Shown: positions 8,925-18,012, numbered from the stretch's first letter. The stretch: DNA of 46,798 nucleotides from CAZOWM01 sp964583615 (GCA_964583615.1 CAZOWM010000028.1:1-46798); one strand, 5' to 3'. Numbers and translations are program-made. The notes: a model not told the origin generated them from the sequence alone.

Positions 8925-9794
8925 TCAAATGGAAACACCGATTGAATCAAGAATCCTGGTTATCCCCTGAAGAGATTTTCTGCACCCTTCAGGCCTGCCT
9001 CCGCTGCTGTCCACATATTCGGGTTCAAGCGATATGACGCCGTCATACCCGTCGTTTGCAAGGCTCTTCAGAATACCTGCATAGTCAATTGTTCCTTCTC
9101 CGAGAGGGACCATGTGGGGAGTCCCCTTAAAAGAAAGGTCTTTTGCGTGCATATGGGCGATGTATTCCTTGATGACCCTGTAATCCTCCGGATACGGCTT
9201 CCCACCTGACCGGAGCGCGTTCGCCGGGTCCCAGAGCGCCCTGAAACTGCCGGAACCCAGAGCCTCGATTACTCTTTTCGTCAGCGCACCGAACTGCAGA
9301 TATGTATGCGGACAGTTTTCCAAAAGGAGCGTCACGCCGGCACGCTCGACTTTTTCTACAGGCTCTTTCAGTTTCTCAACGATCTTCTGTACCACGACCT
9401 CATCATCGTACTCTTTTTCTTGAATGAAGCCGAATGTGCGTAACTTATCCGAATCAAATATATCACACAGCTCAATACAACGCTGTAATGCTTTCAGGTG
9501 AGTGTTATAATCCCCGGATATGGTGATAAAATAATCATCGATGCTCTCGAATCCTTTATCACTCTCATCAAGATGGCATTGTAAAAAAAGCGTTGACGAG
9601 ATAAGTGAAACCTTCAGATCATATTTTTTCACCAGCCGTTTTGCTTCAGCCACTTCCTCATCACTTAGTTCCTCAATATTTTTATTCCAAAGGGCGTGAA
9701 TTTCAATGTACTCAAGCCCCAAATCCTTGATAAACCGTAAAGACTCTTCAAAATCCATGCTTACCTGATCGGTGATGACTCCCAGTTTATACAT
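8925..9794 (-). CDS. Sugar phosphate isomerase/epimerase (xylose isomerase-like TIM barrel)
   Basis: A 289-residue AP-endonuclease-2-like TIM barrel protein. Family marks are the opening MYKLGVITDQVS, LEYIEIHALW (about 29-38), LLLENCPHTY (about 156-165) with the metal-binding Glu, LWDPANALRSG (about 186-196), IAHMHAKDL (about 211-219) and VPLGEGTIDYAGIL (about 228-241), and ISLEPEYVD near the end. These supply the Glu, Asp, His and Glu ligands of the divalent metal site. AAGGAG lies a few bases before the ATG. It follows the broken permease by about 30 bases, so it once was co-transcribed with the transporter. The first half is more AT-rich than the second. Probable sugar or keto-sugar isomerase or epimerase. 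Confidence 0.85.
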   Translation of the reverse strand: MYKLGVITDQVSMDFEESLRFIKDLGLEYIEIHALWNKNIEELSDEEVAEAKRLVKKYDLKVSLISSTLFLQCHLDESDKGFESIDDYFITISGDYNTHLKALQRCIELCDIFDSDKLRTFGFIQEKEYDDEVVVQKIVEKLKEPVEKVERAGVTLLLENCPHTYLQFGALTKRVIEALGSGSFRALWDPANALRSGGKPYPEDYRVIKEYIAHMHAKDLSFKGTPHMVPLGEGTIDYAGILKSLANDGYDGVISLEPEYVDSSGGRPEGCRKSLQGITRILDSIGVSI

Positions 9795-9826
9795 AGTTTT
9801 CTCCTTAAGTTTTTTAAATCCTTCTT

Positions 9827-10824
9827 CTATTTCACAATGATCACCTTGCTCCTATCGAATGTCACCGCAACTGCAAGGATGATCAGGATACCCAGAAATG
9901 TTTGCTGTGCGTAGATGTCAATTCCCACAACAGTCATTCCGTTCTTTATAATACTCATATAACAAGCGCACCGACAAGCGTGTTGAACACCCCCCAGCGC
10001 CGCCCGTCAACGCTGTTCCTCCCATGACAACCACGGCAATTGACTCCAGCACATAGAGCTCACCAAAGACAGCCGAACCGCTGTAGAGATTGCTGGCCAG
10101 TATGATTCCGCAGATCCCCCGCTCCCATACCCGATAGTACGAATGCAAAAAGTTTTGTCCGCTTCACATTGATGCACGACATCCAAGACATCTTCTCACT
10201 GCTTCCCACCGCGTAAACTGTTCTTCCCAGGTAGGTATATTTTTGGATCACGAAATATATAAAATAAACGACTAATTCGATAATCCAGCTGTTGTTTATT
10301 TTTCCAATCGAGCCATTGACGATGTCCAGATATTTATAGGTTCCAGACGGGGCCGCAAGAGGTGCTGCATGAAGAAGATAGGCGATGCTTCCAAAAATAC
10401 CTCCCGTCCCCAGTGTCGAAATAAATGAAGGTATACGAAGCCGAGTGAATATGATTCCTTTCAGGAGTCCAGTGCCGAGTGCCACAACGAGGGTGATGAC
10501 AATTCCGAAAAAACCAAATTGTGCCAGGCTGAGTATGTAGACGATGGAGATCAACGACACGATGCCCCCCACCGAGAGATCAATCCCTCCTGTAAGGAGT
10601 ACAAAGAGCTGTCCCAAGCCTATGGTCAGCAATATCGCGGTCATATTTCCTATAGTCTTGAGATTGTATGGAGAAAGAAAACTTTTATTTCCGATCGTAA
10701 AAAAAAGAACGATGAAAAAGAGGAGCATGAGAGAAAAATAGATAACCGGCAAACCTCGAAAAAAATCGCCTATTTTTTTTGAAAGAGGCTTAAAGCCACC
10801 GTGACGGTTCTCTTTTGTCAGCAC
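9827..10824 (-). pseudogene. Broken sugar ABC transporter permease (RbsC-like)
   Basis: The first 230 or so codons from GTG 10824 (GGAGGG upstream) encode a normal BPD_transp_2 permease with LLTGGIDLSVGG and LGTGGIFGSIAYLL. The reading frame then shifts three times: in a G-run near 10110-10120 after SGMGAG, in a second G-run near 9990 after TGGAGG, and at about 9957-9962, where ATATGAG replaces an expected ATTATGAG. Following the right frame through these points restores the usual family ending (ICGIILASNLYSGSAVF, VFNTLVGALVI, SIIKNGMTVVGIDIYAQQTF, VTFDRSKVIIVK) with TAG at 9827-9829. Two shifts are in homopolymers and could be sequencing error. The neighbouring genes of the same operon are also broken, so decay is preferred. 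Confidence 0.85.
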
Positions 10825-10852
10825 ATGCGCCCTCCTTATTTATTATACTTCT

Positions 10853-12349
10853 TCAAACCATGTATTCGATTATCTCAATAGGTTTCGGTTTTTCTTTCGA
10901 AGGACACTGTACCTCATTTGTGATCACTCCGTCCCTCATGACAATCATCCGGTTTGACAAGCCGATGTCTTCTTCGAGTGTATCCGACATTACGATGATC
11001 GCAATGCCTTCCGCAGAAAGCCGGCGTATCCTCCGGTAAATCTCTTCTTTTGCTCCCACATCGATACCTCTTGTTGGATGGTCAAAAATGAGCACATTGA
11101 TCCTGGCTGCAAGCCATTTTGCCAGGACGATTTTTTGCTGATTTCCGCCGCTCAGGTTTACACACGGCGTTTTCAAAGAGGGAGTTTTGATATTGAGCTG
11201 TTGAATCCAGTGTGTCGCTTCTTCTCGTTCTTTTCTCAGGCTTATCAGGCCGGCGTTTATGAGGTTTTTCAATGTGATCAATGTAATATTGGACACCACA
11301 TCCATCTGCAGAGCGAGTCCTTCATCCCTTCTGTCGATCGGTATATATCCAATGCCTGCCTTGATTGCATCTTTAGGGGTGTAAATTTTTCTTCTCTTCC
11401 CTTGGATTTCTATACTTCCTGTATCGGCTTTCGATATTCCTGCGATACATCTGCACACTTCCTCCTTGCCTGATCCCAGAACTCCGACAAGGCTTAAAAT
11501 TTCTCCCTGCCGAACAGAAAAACTCAAGGGAGCGAACACCCCTCTTTTCCCCAGATTGGTAATTTTAATCGCAGTAACATCCGTCGGTTCTTTTTGCTCT
11601 GATGCCTTGTAATGATCAGCAGCAAGCTCTCTTCCTACCATCAGCTGTTCCACTGACTGTATTCTCGCATCCTTTGTTTTTATGTCTGTTACATTTTTCC
11701 CATCCTTTAAGATTTCAATTCTGTCTGAAACGCTTAATACTTCCTCCAATCTGTGAGAAATGAATAGAATAGAGGCGGTTTCCTTGAGCCCTCTCATAAT
11801 ACGAAAGAGCCGTTCGATTTCATCCGCCACGAGCACTGTAGTTGGTTCATCGAGTATCAGCACCGGATTTTCAACACCCGAAATGCTGGAAAGCCATAAA
11901 AGACGTGTGATTTCAATCATCTGTCGCTCTACAGGAGGAATATCCCGCACAAAGGTTTTTGGTGAGATTTTTGAACCGACCTTTTCAAGCTGGGACTGCG
12001 CCTCTTTATACATAGATTTCATTGAAAGAATTCCGTTCTTTCTGAATACTTTTTCATGACGCAGGAATATATTTTCAGCCACAGTGAGATTGGGGAGCAG
12101 GCTTCCTTCCTGAAAAACCATTCCAACTCCCATTCGTACCGCCATATTGGGATCGGTCAAAACAACAGGCTTATGACGGATTCTCAACTCCCCTTTGTCG
12201 TGCTTGTACAAACCGATCAATATTTTCATCAGTGTGGATTTCCCCGCTCAGTTTTCTCCGACAAGACCGACGATTTCGTTGCGATACACTGTAAAATTGA
12301 CATTATCAAGAGCTTTCACACCTGGGAAACTTTTCGTTAGATTCTTCAT
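10853..12349 (-). pseudogene. Broken sugar ABC transporter ATPase with stop codon in Walker A
   Basis: A duplicated-NBD sugar ATPase of the RbsA/MglA type. From ATG 12349 it reads MKNLTKSFPGVKALDNV and reaches GLVGEN, where TGA (12248-12250) replaces the Gly codon of the Walker A motif; the frame continues unchanged as AGKSTLMKIL. After that the frame is open to 10853 and looks normal: VLILDEPT Walker B in the first half, GVLGSGKEE in the second half, LSGGNQQKIVLAKWL signature and a second Walker B with LIFDHPTRGIDVG. Reinitiation at ATG 12229 would give a 458-residue protein lacking the first P-loop. The 5' end is joined directly to permease sequence by an apparent deletion. Confidence 0.85.
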
Positions 12350-12728
12350 TTCAATAACTGCAGCAGTAATAGAGGGGAATAGATAGCCCGTGCTTATCAT
12401 GGTACTCGAAGCAAGCCGCATATCATTGAAGAAATTGCAATGACGCTTCCAGTGACAGGTCTATAGCGCCGATCAGTATCACCAATGAGCTGCCCAAAGT
12501 CATTATTGCCAAGAGGCCGGACAGGCTGAATACTATCTGAATATTTGCAGGTGACGAGAACGTTCCGAGTGTTCCAACGGTAAAAATAATATAGACAATT
12601 GCCAATACCGATAAGGGTCCTATTACATTGTGAGAGATAATAAATTGAAATCCGTTGATAATCCGAGCGCCGATCGTTCTGTCATTTTTTTTCCCGGAAC
12701 CCTCTTTTTTGGTGAAATCTCTCTTCAT
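12350..12728 (-). pseudogene. Truncated sugar ABC transporter permease fragment
   Basis: From ATG 12728 about 95 codons encode the start of a BPD_transp_2 permease: a charged N-terminus, two hydrophobic segments and LVILIGAIDLSL. One base is missing in the expected CTGGGAAGC near 12449-12453; reading past it gives the expected SVIAISSMICGLL, and a further shift gives LASSTMISTGYLFPSITAAV, another membrane helix. This helix runs directly into the ATPase start (EMKNLTKSF) with no room for the remaining two thirds of a permease. A deletion has therefore removed most of the gene and fused its remnant to the ATPase. Confidence 0.8.
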
Positions 12729-12752
12729 CCTGTGCCTTCCCCATCGTTTTTT

Positions 12753-13420
12753 CTATTGTATCATAATTATCATAACCTTGATATTTAAAAAGACCCCTGT
12801 TCTAAAAAAGAACAGGGGTCCTCTTTTTATACCGGGATTCTCTGCGAGCGCTTTTTTCAGTCCATCGAAAAGATCAATCGCTATCTGATTTGCAAGCCTT
12901 CCCTGTATCGCGACAATCTTTCCTTTGTTCGGAGTCTTGAAGGTTTTGAAAAGCTCGACGGCTCCATAGTGCCCTGCGTCTACACCGCTGAAAGCTGAAT
13001 GCCCCACCCAGTGGGGATAGTCCACGACATTCAGTTCCGGGGGTTTGTTCCACCAGGTGAAAAAGTATACACCGGCATCTTCCAGCGCTTTTGCAATGGG
13101 AACACAGTCTGGAGATTCGTTCGGGTCGATGTTGAAGACGACATTGCCGCCTGTCCTCGCAACAAGTGCCTTGATATCGTTGTTCTGCTTTTCGCTGCTT
13201 CCCCCGCACGTGACGAGCTCATGGGGATACCCGATGCTGTTTGCAAACTCTTCTCCGCCCTTGTTCCATCGCACATGATAAGGGTTGTCAATTGTCCTTA
13301 TCACCGTACCAGCACAACTTCACCCTTTTCTCCCTTCTCTTTACTTCCGGCGAATACCAGAGTGGATGTAAATAGAAGGATGAAACACATCACACAGATA
13401 CATTTAAAACATGCTTTCAT
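12753..13420 (-). pseudogene. Truncated, frameshifted sugar-binding protein remnant
   Basis: ATG 13420, with a strong GGAGGAGGG upstream, begins a signal peptide (MKACFKCICVMCFILLF, then VFAGSKEKGEKGE). After VVLVR the frame is broken near 13303-13311 by what looks like an 8-base insertion (TGATAAGG). In the next frame the family sequence resumes: RTIDNPYHVRWNKGGEEFA, LVARTGGNVVFNIDPNES, YFFTWWNKPPE, KGKIVAIQG. It ends abruptly after KKALAENPGIK, roughly two thirds of the way through a normal binding protein, directly at a terminator hairpin. Both the C-terminal lobe and the normal end are missing. It is the first gene of the decayed transporter operon, divergent from a DeoR regulator. Confidence 0.85.
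12786..12820 (-). terminator. Strong intrinsic terminator after the binding-protein remnant
   Basis: A perfect 12-bp stem (12792-12803 with 12809-12820, core GACCCCTGTTCT) and a 5-base A loop. On the minus strand it is followed by TTTTT, the classic intrinsic form. On the plus strand CTCTTTTT follows, so it could work in both directions. It overlaps the last codons of the truncated binding-protein frame, which fits a deletion that joined the middle of the gene to its own terminator. Confidence 0.85.
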
Positions 13421-13526
13421 TTTACCCTCCTCCACCTTATTATATATTTTAAAGATCCTGCATTTTTCTATAAACCATGAATAAAAAGAAAATAAATTGT
13501 TGTACTAATAAATAAATTATGATATT

Positions 13527-13556
13527 TTAAACAAACGAACATTATATTTTGTTTAA
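13527..13556. promoter_or_regulatory. Candidate operator: 9-bp inverted repeat between deoR and the binding-protein remnant
   Basis: TTAAACAAA (13527-13535) and TTTGTTTAA (13548-13556) are exact reverse complements, with arm centres about 21 bp apart, two helical turns. The site includes TTCGTTT on the minus strand (13532-13538), similar to the TTTCGTTT core seen in several DeoR-family operators. It lies between the two divergent genes. The region is AT-rich, so a chance palindrome is possible. Confidence 0.4.
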
Positions 13557-13615
13557 TTATACTTATATGAAATACATTTTCAATGAAAATTTACTTTTTT
13601 ATCTGATTTTTTAAT

Positions 13616-14392
13616 ATGTCCAAAAAAAAGAACAGATTGAAAGAGATAATCAGCATTCTCAACAAGCAGGGCGAGGTTTCTGTCAAGGAACTTTCAGAAA
13701 AACTCTATACCTCAGATATGACAATTCGAAGAGACCTCAGCGACCTCGAGGAAGAGGGGATGGTCAGGCGAACTCACGGCGGCGCAATCCTGCTGGATTT
13801 TTATACGATAAACGACAGAAACAAATACCTCATTGGTGCGGAAATCGAGAAACATGTAAGTGAGAAGAGCAGAATCGGTTTGAAAGCCGCATCCCTCATA
13901 CGCCCGGGCGAGACGGTCGCATTCGACATCGGAACCACAACGCTTTTTATCGCAAAATACGTTGATAGAGACATAGATATCAATGCGCTCTGTGTCACAT
14001 TCGAATGCGCGATGGAACTCTACAATAAAAAGAACACAAAACTGATTGTGACAGGAGGGTACCTGCACAGAGACTCGGATGTGATAAGCAGTGATGAAGG
14101 AATCGAAATCATAAAAAAGATTCGTACGGATAAAGTGTTTCTTTCTGCGGGCGGTATAGACAGCAAACTGGGACTCACCTGTTATCACGACTTTCATGTC
14201 GTGATAAAACGTGCGCTGATGGACTCGACAAAGAAAAAAATCCTTGTGTCCGATTCAAGCAAATGCGGAGAGATCACCCCCTCATTCTATGCGGATATCT
14301 CTGAAATAGATTCATTTATCACCGACAGCAATATACCCGAAAGCTATGCAAAGCTTGTACAAAACATGGGCATTGAACTCATTATTGCGTAA
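13616..14392 (+). CDS. DeoR-family transcriptional regulator (cassette 1)
   Basis: A 258-residue protein with an N-terminal DeoR helix-turn-helix (about 6-60, VSVKELSEKL..SDMTIRRDLSDLEEEGMVRRTHGGA) and a DeoRC sugar-phosphate-sensing domain (about 78-235; SLIRPGETVAFDIGTTT, INALCVTFECAMEL, KIRTDKVFLSAGGID, ILVSDSSKCG, ISEIDSFITD). It is divergent from the decayed transporter operon and lies upstream of the aldehyde dehydrogenase, cupin and xylulokinase-like genes. It is clearly paralogous to the regulator at 26889-27680 (shared KKIRTDKVF, KLGLTC, YADISEID/YFADISEID). A phosphorylated sugar intermediate is the likely inducer. No strong ribosome binding site precedes the ATG. Confidence 0.92.
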   Translation: MSKKKNRLKEIISILNKQGEVSVKELSEKLYTSDMTIRRDLSDLEEEGMVRRTHGGAILLDFYTINDRNKYLIGAEIEKHVSEKSRIGLKAASLIRPGETVAFDIGTTTLFIAKYVDRDIDINALCVTFECAMELYNKKNTKLIVTGGYLHRDSDVISSDEGIEIIKKIRTDKVFLSAGGIDSKLGLTCYHDFHVVIKRALMDSTKKKILVSDSSKCGEITPSFYADISEIDSFITDSNIPESYAKLVQNMGIELIIA

Positions 14393-14469
14393 TTATTCCA
14401 TCTTGCCCGGCAACAATTTCGAGCGTGCAGAACACATTCAATTCTATAGAGCACAGGAGGGAGCCTGCG

Positions 14470-15927
14470 ATGATTACAAACAAGATGCTGATTGATGGTG
14501 AATGGGTTGAAAGTGCGAATGGTTCTCATATAGAAGTTGAGAATCCTGCGACGTGTGAAACTTTTGAAAAAGTGCCGTCAGCTTCTGAATCAGATGTGAA
14601 TAGCGCAATTGAAGCGGCACACAGAGCTTTCAAGGAGTGGTCTGGGCTATCACCGGAAAAAAGAGCCGAATATCTCTTCAGGGCGAGCGAGATCGTTTTA
14701 CAGCGTGAAGATGAGATCGCCAGAATAATGACGACCGAACAGGGAAAACCGTTCGACGAAGCAAGGGGAGAGGTTCGAAAAGGGGCTGACATTTTACGCT
14801 ACTATGCAGAAGAGGGAAAAAGGGTATATGGAAGGGTCGTCCCCGGTTATGACGCCACGACAACGAGCTATGTTCTCTATCAACCTGTCGGCGTATCTGC
14901 AGCAATATCTCCATGGAACTACCCCATAGAACTTGTCGGGTGGAAAATCGGAGGCGCACTCGCCGCAGGCTGTACAGTTGTGGTCAAGCCTCCCTCCGAG
15001 ACACCGCTTTCACCCGTGAACTATGTAAAATGTCTCGTTGACGCAGGGATACCAAAAGGTGTGGCAAACGTGGTATTCGGCCGGGGGAGCACGGTTGGCC
15101 CCTATCTCATTGAACACCCTCTTGTCAAAAAAGTCGCATTCACAGGTTCCACCGAAGTGGGAAAAGAGGTTGTGAAGATGTGCGCCGCTCACATGAAAAA
15201 GCTGTCTCTCGAGCTCGGAGGCCAGTGCCCTTTGATTGTGAGCGAGAAGTGCGCATTCGAAGATGCGGTGCGCGGAGCCGTGCGGAGAACATACAGGAAT
15301 ATGGGGCAAATCTGCATCGCAATCAACAGAATCTATGTGCAAAACACGATTTTTGAAAAGTTCGTGGATGCGTTCGCAGATGCTGCAAAAAAACTCGTTA
15401 TCGGCAACGGGCTCAAAAACCCGCACGCAGATCTCGGCCCCATGGCAAACAAAGCGGGCATCGAAAAGACGATCGATCACATCGAAGATGCGGTGAGAAA
15501 AGGCGCCACACTCATATACGGCGGCCAAAAACCTGAAGGCAAAGAGTATGAGAAGGGGTATTTTTTCAAACCTTCGATTCTCACACACGTCACCCATGAC
15601 ATGAAGGTCATGAGTGAAGAGTCCTTCGGCCCTGTAGTCGGGATCATGCCATTTGAAACGATCGATGAGGCGATAAAGTATGCAAACTCGACCCCCTATG
15701 GACTGGCCTCCTATGTGTACACAAATGACCTCCACGAAGCGGATGAATTTGCCCGAAAACTCGATTCTGGAAATGTTGCAATCAACAACCCCGATGCAGG
15801 GGTTATAAACGCTCCGTACGGAGGTTTTAAAGAAAGCGGAATGGGATACGAACACGGCCCGGAGGGGCTCGAACAGTATCTTTGTGCAAAACATGTAAGA
15901 ATCAGATATTTCAACCGATTAAAATAA
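14470..15927 (+). CDS. NAD(P)-dependent aldehyde dehydrogenase (succinate-semialdehyde/lactaldehyde type)
   Basis: A 485-residue ALDH-superfamily enzyme of normal length. Landmarks are SPWNYP for cofactor binding, KPPSETPLS, FTGSTEVGK, catalytic Glu248 (LELGG) and nucleophile Cys282 (MGQICIA). It most resembles the GabD/AldA/KGSADH branch, which oxidises small aldehydes such as succinate semialdehyde, lactaldehyde, glycolaldehyde or 2-oxoglutarate semialdehyde. ATG 14470 is chosen because GGAGGGAG ends about 6 bases before it; the frame is open further upstream. It is followed by a cupin and a sugar kinase on the same strand. Together with the aldolase at 7999-8904 it may oxidise an aldehyde made by sugar-acid cleavage. 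Substrate inferred only. Confidence 0.9.
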   Translation: MITNKMLIDGEWVESANGSHIEVENPATCETFEKVPSASESDVNSAIEAAHRAFKEWSGLSPEKRAEYLFRASEIVLQREDEIARIMTTEQGKPFDEARGEVRKGADILRYYAEEGKRVYGRVVPGYDATTTSYVLYQPVGVSAAISPWNYPIELVGWKIGGALAAGCTVVVKPPSETPLSPVNYVKCLVDAGIPKGVANVVFGRGSTVGPYLIEHPLVKKVAFTGSTEVGKEVVKMCAAHMKKLSLELGGQCPLIVSEKCAFEDAVRGAVRRTYRNMGQICIAINRIYVQNTIFEKFVDAFADAAKKLVIGNGLKNPHADLGPMANKAGIEKTIDHIEDAVRKGATLIYGGQKPEGKEYEKGYFFKPSILTHVTHDMKVMSEESFGPVVGIMPFETIDEAIKYANSTPYGLASYVYTNDLHEADEFARKLDSGNVAINNPDAGVINAPYGGFKESGMGYEHGPEGLEQYLCAKHVRIRYFNRLK

Positions 15928-15963
15928 ATGCTCTTTAAATCATACAATTGGAGGACAAGTCAG

Positions 15964-16356
15964 ATGAAGTATGTGAGAAACATCGAAGATATGGAACCTG
16001 ATGTATGCGACCGATCGCTCCGCCACGCGACGAAGAAAAGAGAAAATGAAACCCTCAGAGATACCTATTTTCTCATAGATCCTGAAGAATCACCTTCAAA
16101 GAATCTCAAGATGGGGTACACAACTGTGTATGCAAACGGAAAGACAACCGGTCATTCCCACGAAGACCATGAAGAAGTCTACTATGTAATCCAGGGGAGG
16201 GGAAAAATGGTTGTCGGGGATTCCGAATATGACATCAAAACCGGTGACGCGCTGTACGTGCCTTTCGGGCTTTTTCATACAACCTACAACACCGGTATTC
16301 TCCCCCTCCAGCTTTTATGGGTTACCGTAAAAGACAGCGAGAAAGGAAAAAAATAA
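15964..16356 (+). CDS. Small cupin-domain protein
   Basis: A 130-residue single-domain cupin. The metal-binding first motif is visible as GHSHEDHEEVYYVIQGRG (G-X5-HXH-X3-4-E-X6-G pattern) and the second as LYVPFGLFHTTYN. GGAGG precedes the ATG at 15964. It sits between the aldehyde dehydrogenase and the xylulokinase-like gene with short gaps, so it is probably part of the same transcript. Small cupins in such operons are often sugar isomerases, mutarotase-like proteins or lyases; the sequence does not decide between these. Confidence 0.85.
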   Translation: MKYVRNIEDMEPDVCDRSLRHATKKRENETLRDTYFLIDPEESPSKNLKMGYTTVYANGKTTGHSHEDHEEVYYVIQGRGKMVVGDSEYDIKTGDALYVPFGLFHTTYNTGILPLQLLWVTVKDSEKGKK

Positions 16357-16409
16357 GCGTTAGCCGGCAAGGTCGAAAAGTTTGAAATAAAAAGAAAGAG
16401 ACACGCACG

Positions 16410-17939
16410 ATGCCACACGAAGTTGTAATGGGTATTGATATCGGTACGACGGGATGCAAAACCATCCTTGTTGACAAAAAGGGAGAAGTACGTGCGCGGG
16501 AGATGGATGAGTATCCTTTTTATTCCCCCAAGCACGGATGGGCAGAACAAAACCCTGCCGACTGGTGGCAGGCGGTGGCTCGGACAATTGGGAGGATAGT
16601 ATCGCACCACAGGGATGATATCAAAAACCTGTGTGGAATCGGACTGAGCGGGCAGATGCACGGACTTGTAGCTCTTGATAAAAATATGCATGTGATCAGG
16701 CCAAGCATCCTCTGGAATGATCAGCGCACAGAAAAGCAGTGCAACGACGTGTACGAACGAACAGGGGGGGTCGGAGGGCTTCTTCAGTACACGAACAACA
16801 GGATGCTCCCGGGGTACACCGGTGGAAAAATCCTCTGGGTTCGAGAAAACGAACCGGATCAGTATGAAAAAATCAGAAAATTTGTCAATCCGAAGGACTA
16901 TATCAGGTACTTTTTGACCGGAGAGGTGGCTACAGAGGTCTCCGATGCCTCCGGTACAGGATTATTTGACGTAAAGAACCGCTCGTGGTCGAAAAAACTT
17001 CTGGAAGTGCTCGAAATACCCTCCGACTGGGTACCGGACTGTTATGAGTCCGTGGAAGTGAGCGGAACCCTTCAGGCTCATGTAGCTGAAAAACTTGGGC
17101 TGCCGAAAAATCTTCCCGTAGTCGGCGGAGGAGGCGACTCCGTCATTCAGACACTCGGCACAGGAGTTACGCGCAGCAATGTGCTCATGACGACAATCGG
17201 GACGGCAGGGATCATATCAACCGCTCTGGATAGGTTTCGGGAAAATCCCGAAGGAAAGCTTCAGATATTTTGCAATGTCATGCCCGCCAAATGGCACGCC
17301 ATGGGAGTCACTCTTGCCGCCGGCGGATCGATGCGGTGGGCCAGGGAAGCTCTGGCGCACTCAGAAACAGAGATCGCGCGGCTCACGCACGATGACGTCT
17401 ATGCAGTGATCAGCAGGGAAGCCGAACACTCCAATGCCGGATCAAACGGGCTCATTTTTCTTCCCTACCTTCAGGGCGAGCGATGCCCATATACTGACCC
17501 TGAAGCACGAGGAGCGTTCATCGGCTTGAGCCATAATACCAATAAGAGCGATTTATTCAGGAGCGTAATGGAGGGGGTCATTTTCAGCTTCAGGGACGTG
17601 GCGGATATTTTTTCTCAGATAGGGATGAACTTCGACTACATCGCAACTTCAGGCGGCGGCGCGCAGTCGCGCCTGTGGAGACAAATACACGCAGATATCT
17701 TTAAAAAACGTGTAGTCACCGTGAACGGAAGCAGGGAAGGTGCCGCGTACGGTGCCGCAATCGTTGCCGGTGTCGGACTTGGCGTGTGGTCCAGCTTCAA
17801 CGAGGCGTCAGCGCTCCTGCAGATTGAGACCTCAAACGATCCTGACAACAAAAATTTTTCGCTCTACGATGAATATTTCAGCATATACAGATCACTCTAC
17901 CCCGGGCTGAAAGAGTGCTTCCACAAACTCAGCGTGTAG
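16410..17939 (+). CDS. FGGY-family carbohydrate kinase, xylulokinase-like
   Basis: A 509-residue FGGY kinase. The N-terminal phosphate-1 motif is MGIDIGTTGCK (7-17). Xylulokinase-type marks follow: GLSGQMHGLV, LWNDQRTEKQ, ASGTGLFDV, and in the second half the catalytic Asp in VGGGGDSVIQTLGTG and the adenosine motif TSGGGAQSRLWRQIHADI. The SGQMHG/WNDQR combination is typical of XylB, which makes D-xylulose 5-phosphate with ATP, but related kinases for other ketoses or alditols share it. No xylose isomerase gene is present; the isomerase-like protein at 8925-9794 could supply the ketose. It is the last gene of the deoR-ALDH-cupin-kinase run and is followed by a terminator. Confidence 0.88.
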   Translation: MPHEVVMGIDIGTTGCKTILVDKKGEVRAREMDEYPFYSPKHGWAEQNPADWWQAVARTIGRIVSHHRDDIKNLCGIGLSGQMHGLVALDKNMHVIRPSILWNDQRTEKQCNDVYERTGGVGGLLQYTNNRMLPGYTGGKILWVRENEPDQYEKIRKFVNPKDYIRYFLTGEVATEVSDASGTGLFDVKNRSWSKKLLEVLEIPSDWVPDCYESVEVSGTLQAHVAEKLGLPKNLPVVGGGGDSVIQTLGTGVTRSNVLMTTIGTAGIISTALDRFRENPEGKLQIFCNVMPAKWHAMGVTLAAGGSMRWAREALAHSETEIARLTHDDVYAVISREAEHSNAGSNGLIFLPYLQGERCPYTDPEARGAFIGLSHNTNKSDLFRSVMEGVIFSFRDVADIFSQIGMNFDYIATSGGGAQSRLWRQIHADIFKKRVVTVNGSREGAAYGAAIVAGVGLGVWSSFNEASALLQIETSNDPDNKNFSLYDEYFSIYRSLYPGLKECFHKLSV

Positions 17940-17975
17940 AATATCCGCCCGCCGGCGTTCTCTCAGCCGTTATGA

Positions 17976-18012
17976 AAAGAACTCACTTATCCGGTTGCCT
18001 GAGCTCTTTTTG
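17976..18012 (+). terminator. Probable intrinsic terminator of the kinase transcript
   Basis: AAGAACTCA (17977-17985) pairs with TGAGCTCTT (18000-18008) with one mismatch, followed by a short T-run (to 18011). It lies between the convergent kinase and UroD-family genes. Confidence 0.5.

Noticed and set aside
12248..12250. TGA read as glycine (alternative code)
   Set aside because: Many intact genes in the window end in TGA (for example those ending at 6858 and 28201), and the same operon has frameshifts and deletions, so a nonsense mutation is simpler.
15010..15894. Long open frame (294 residues) antisense to the aldehyde dehydrogenase
   Set aside because: Composition is a mirror of the real gene, with no family motif and no ribosome binding site; the sense gene has all catalytic residues.
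16410..17939. Naming the kinase firmly as xylB
   Set aside because: The motifs fit xylulokinase, but related kinases share them and no xylose isomerase or xylose transporter is present.
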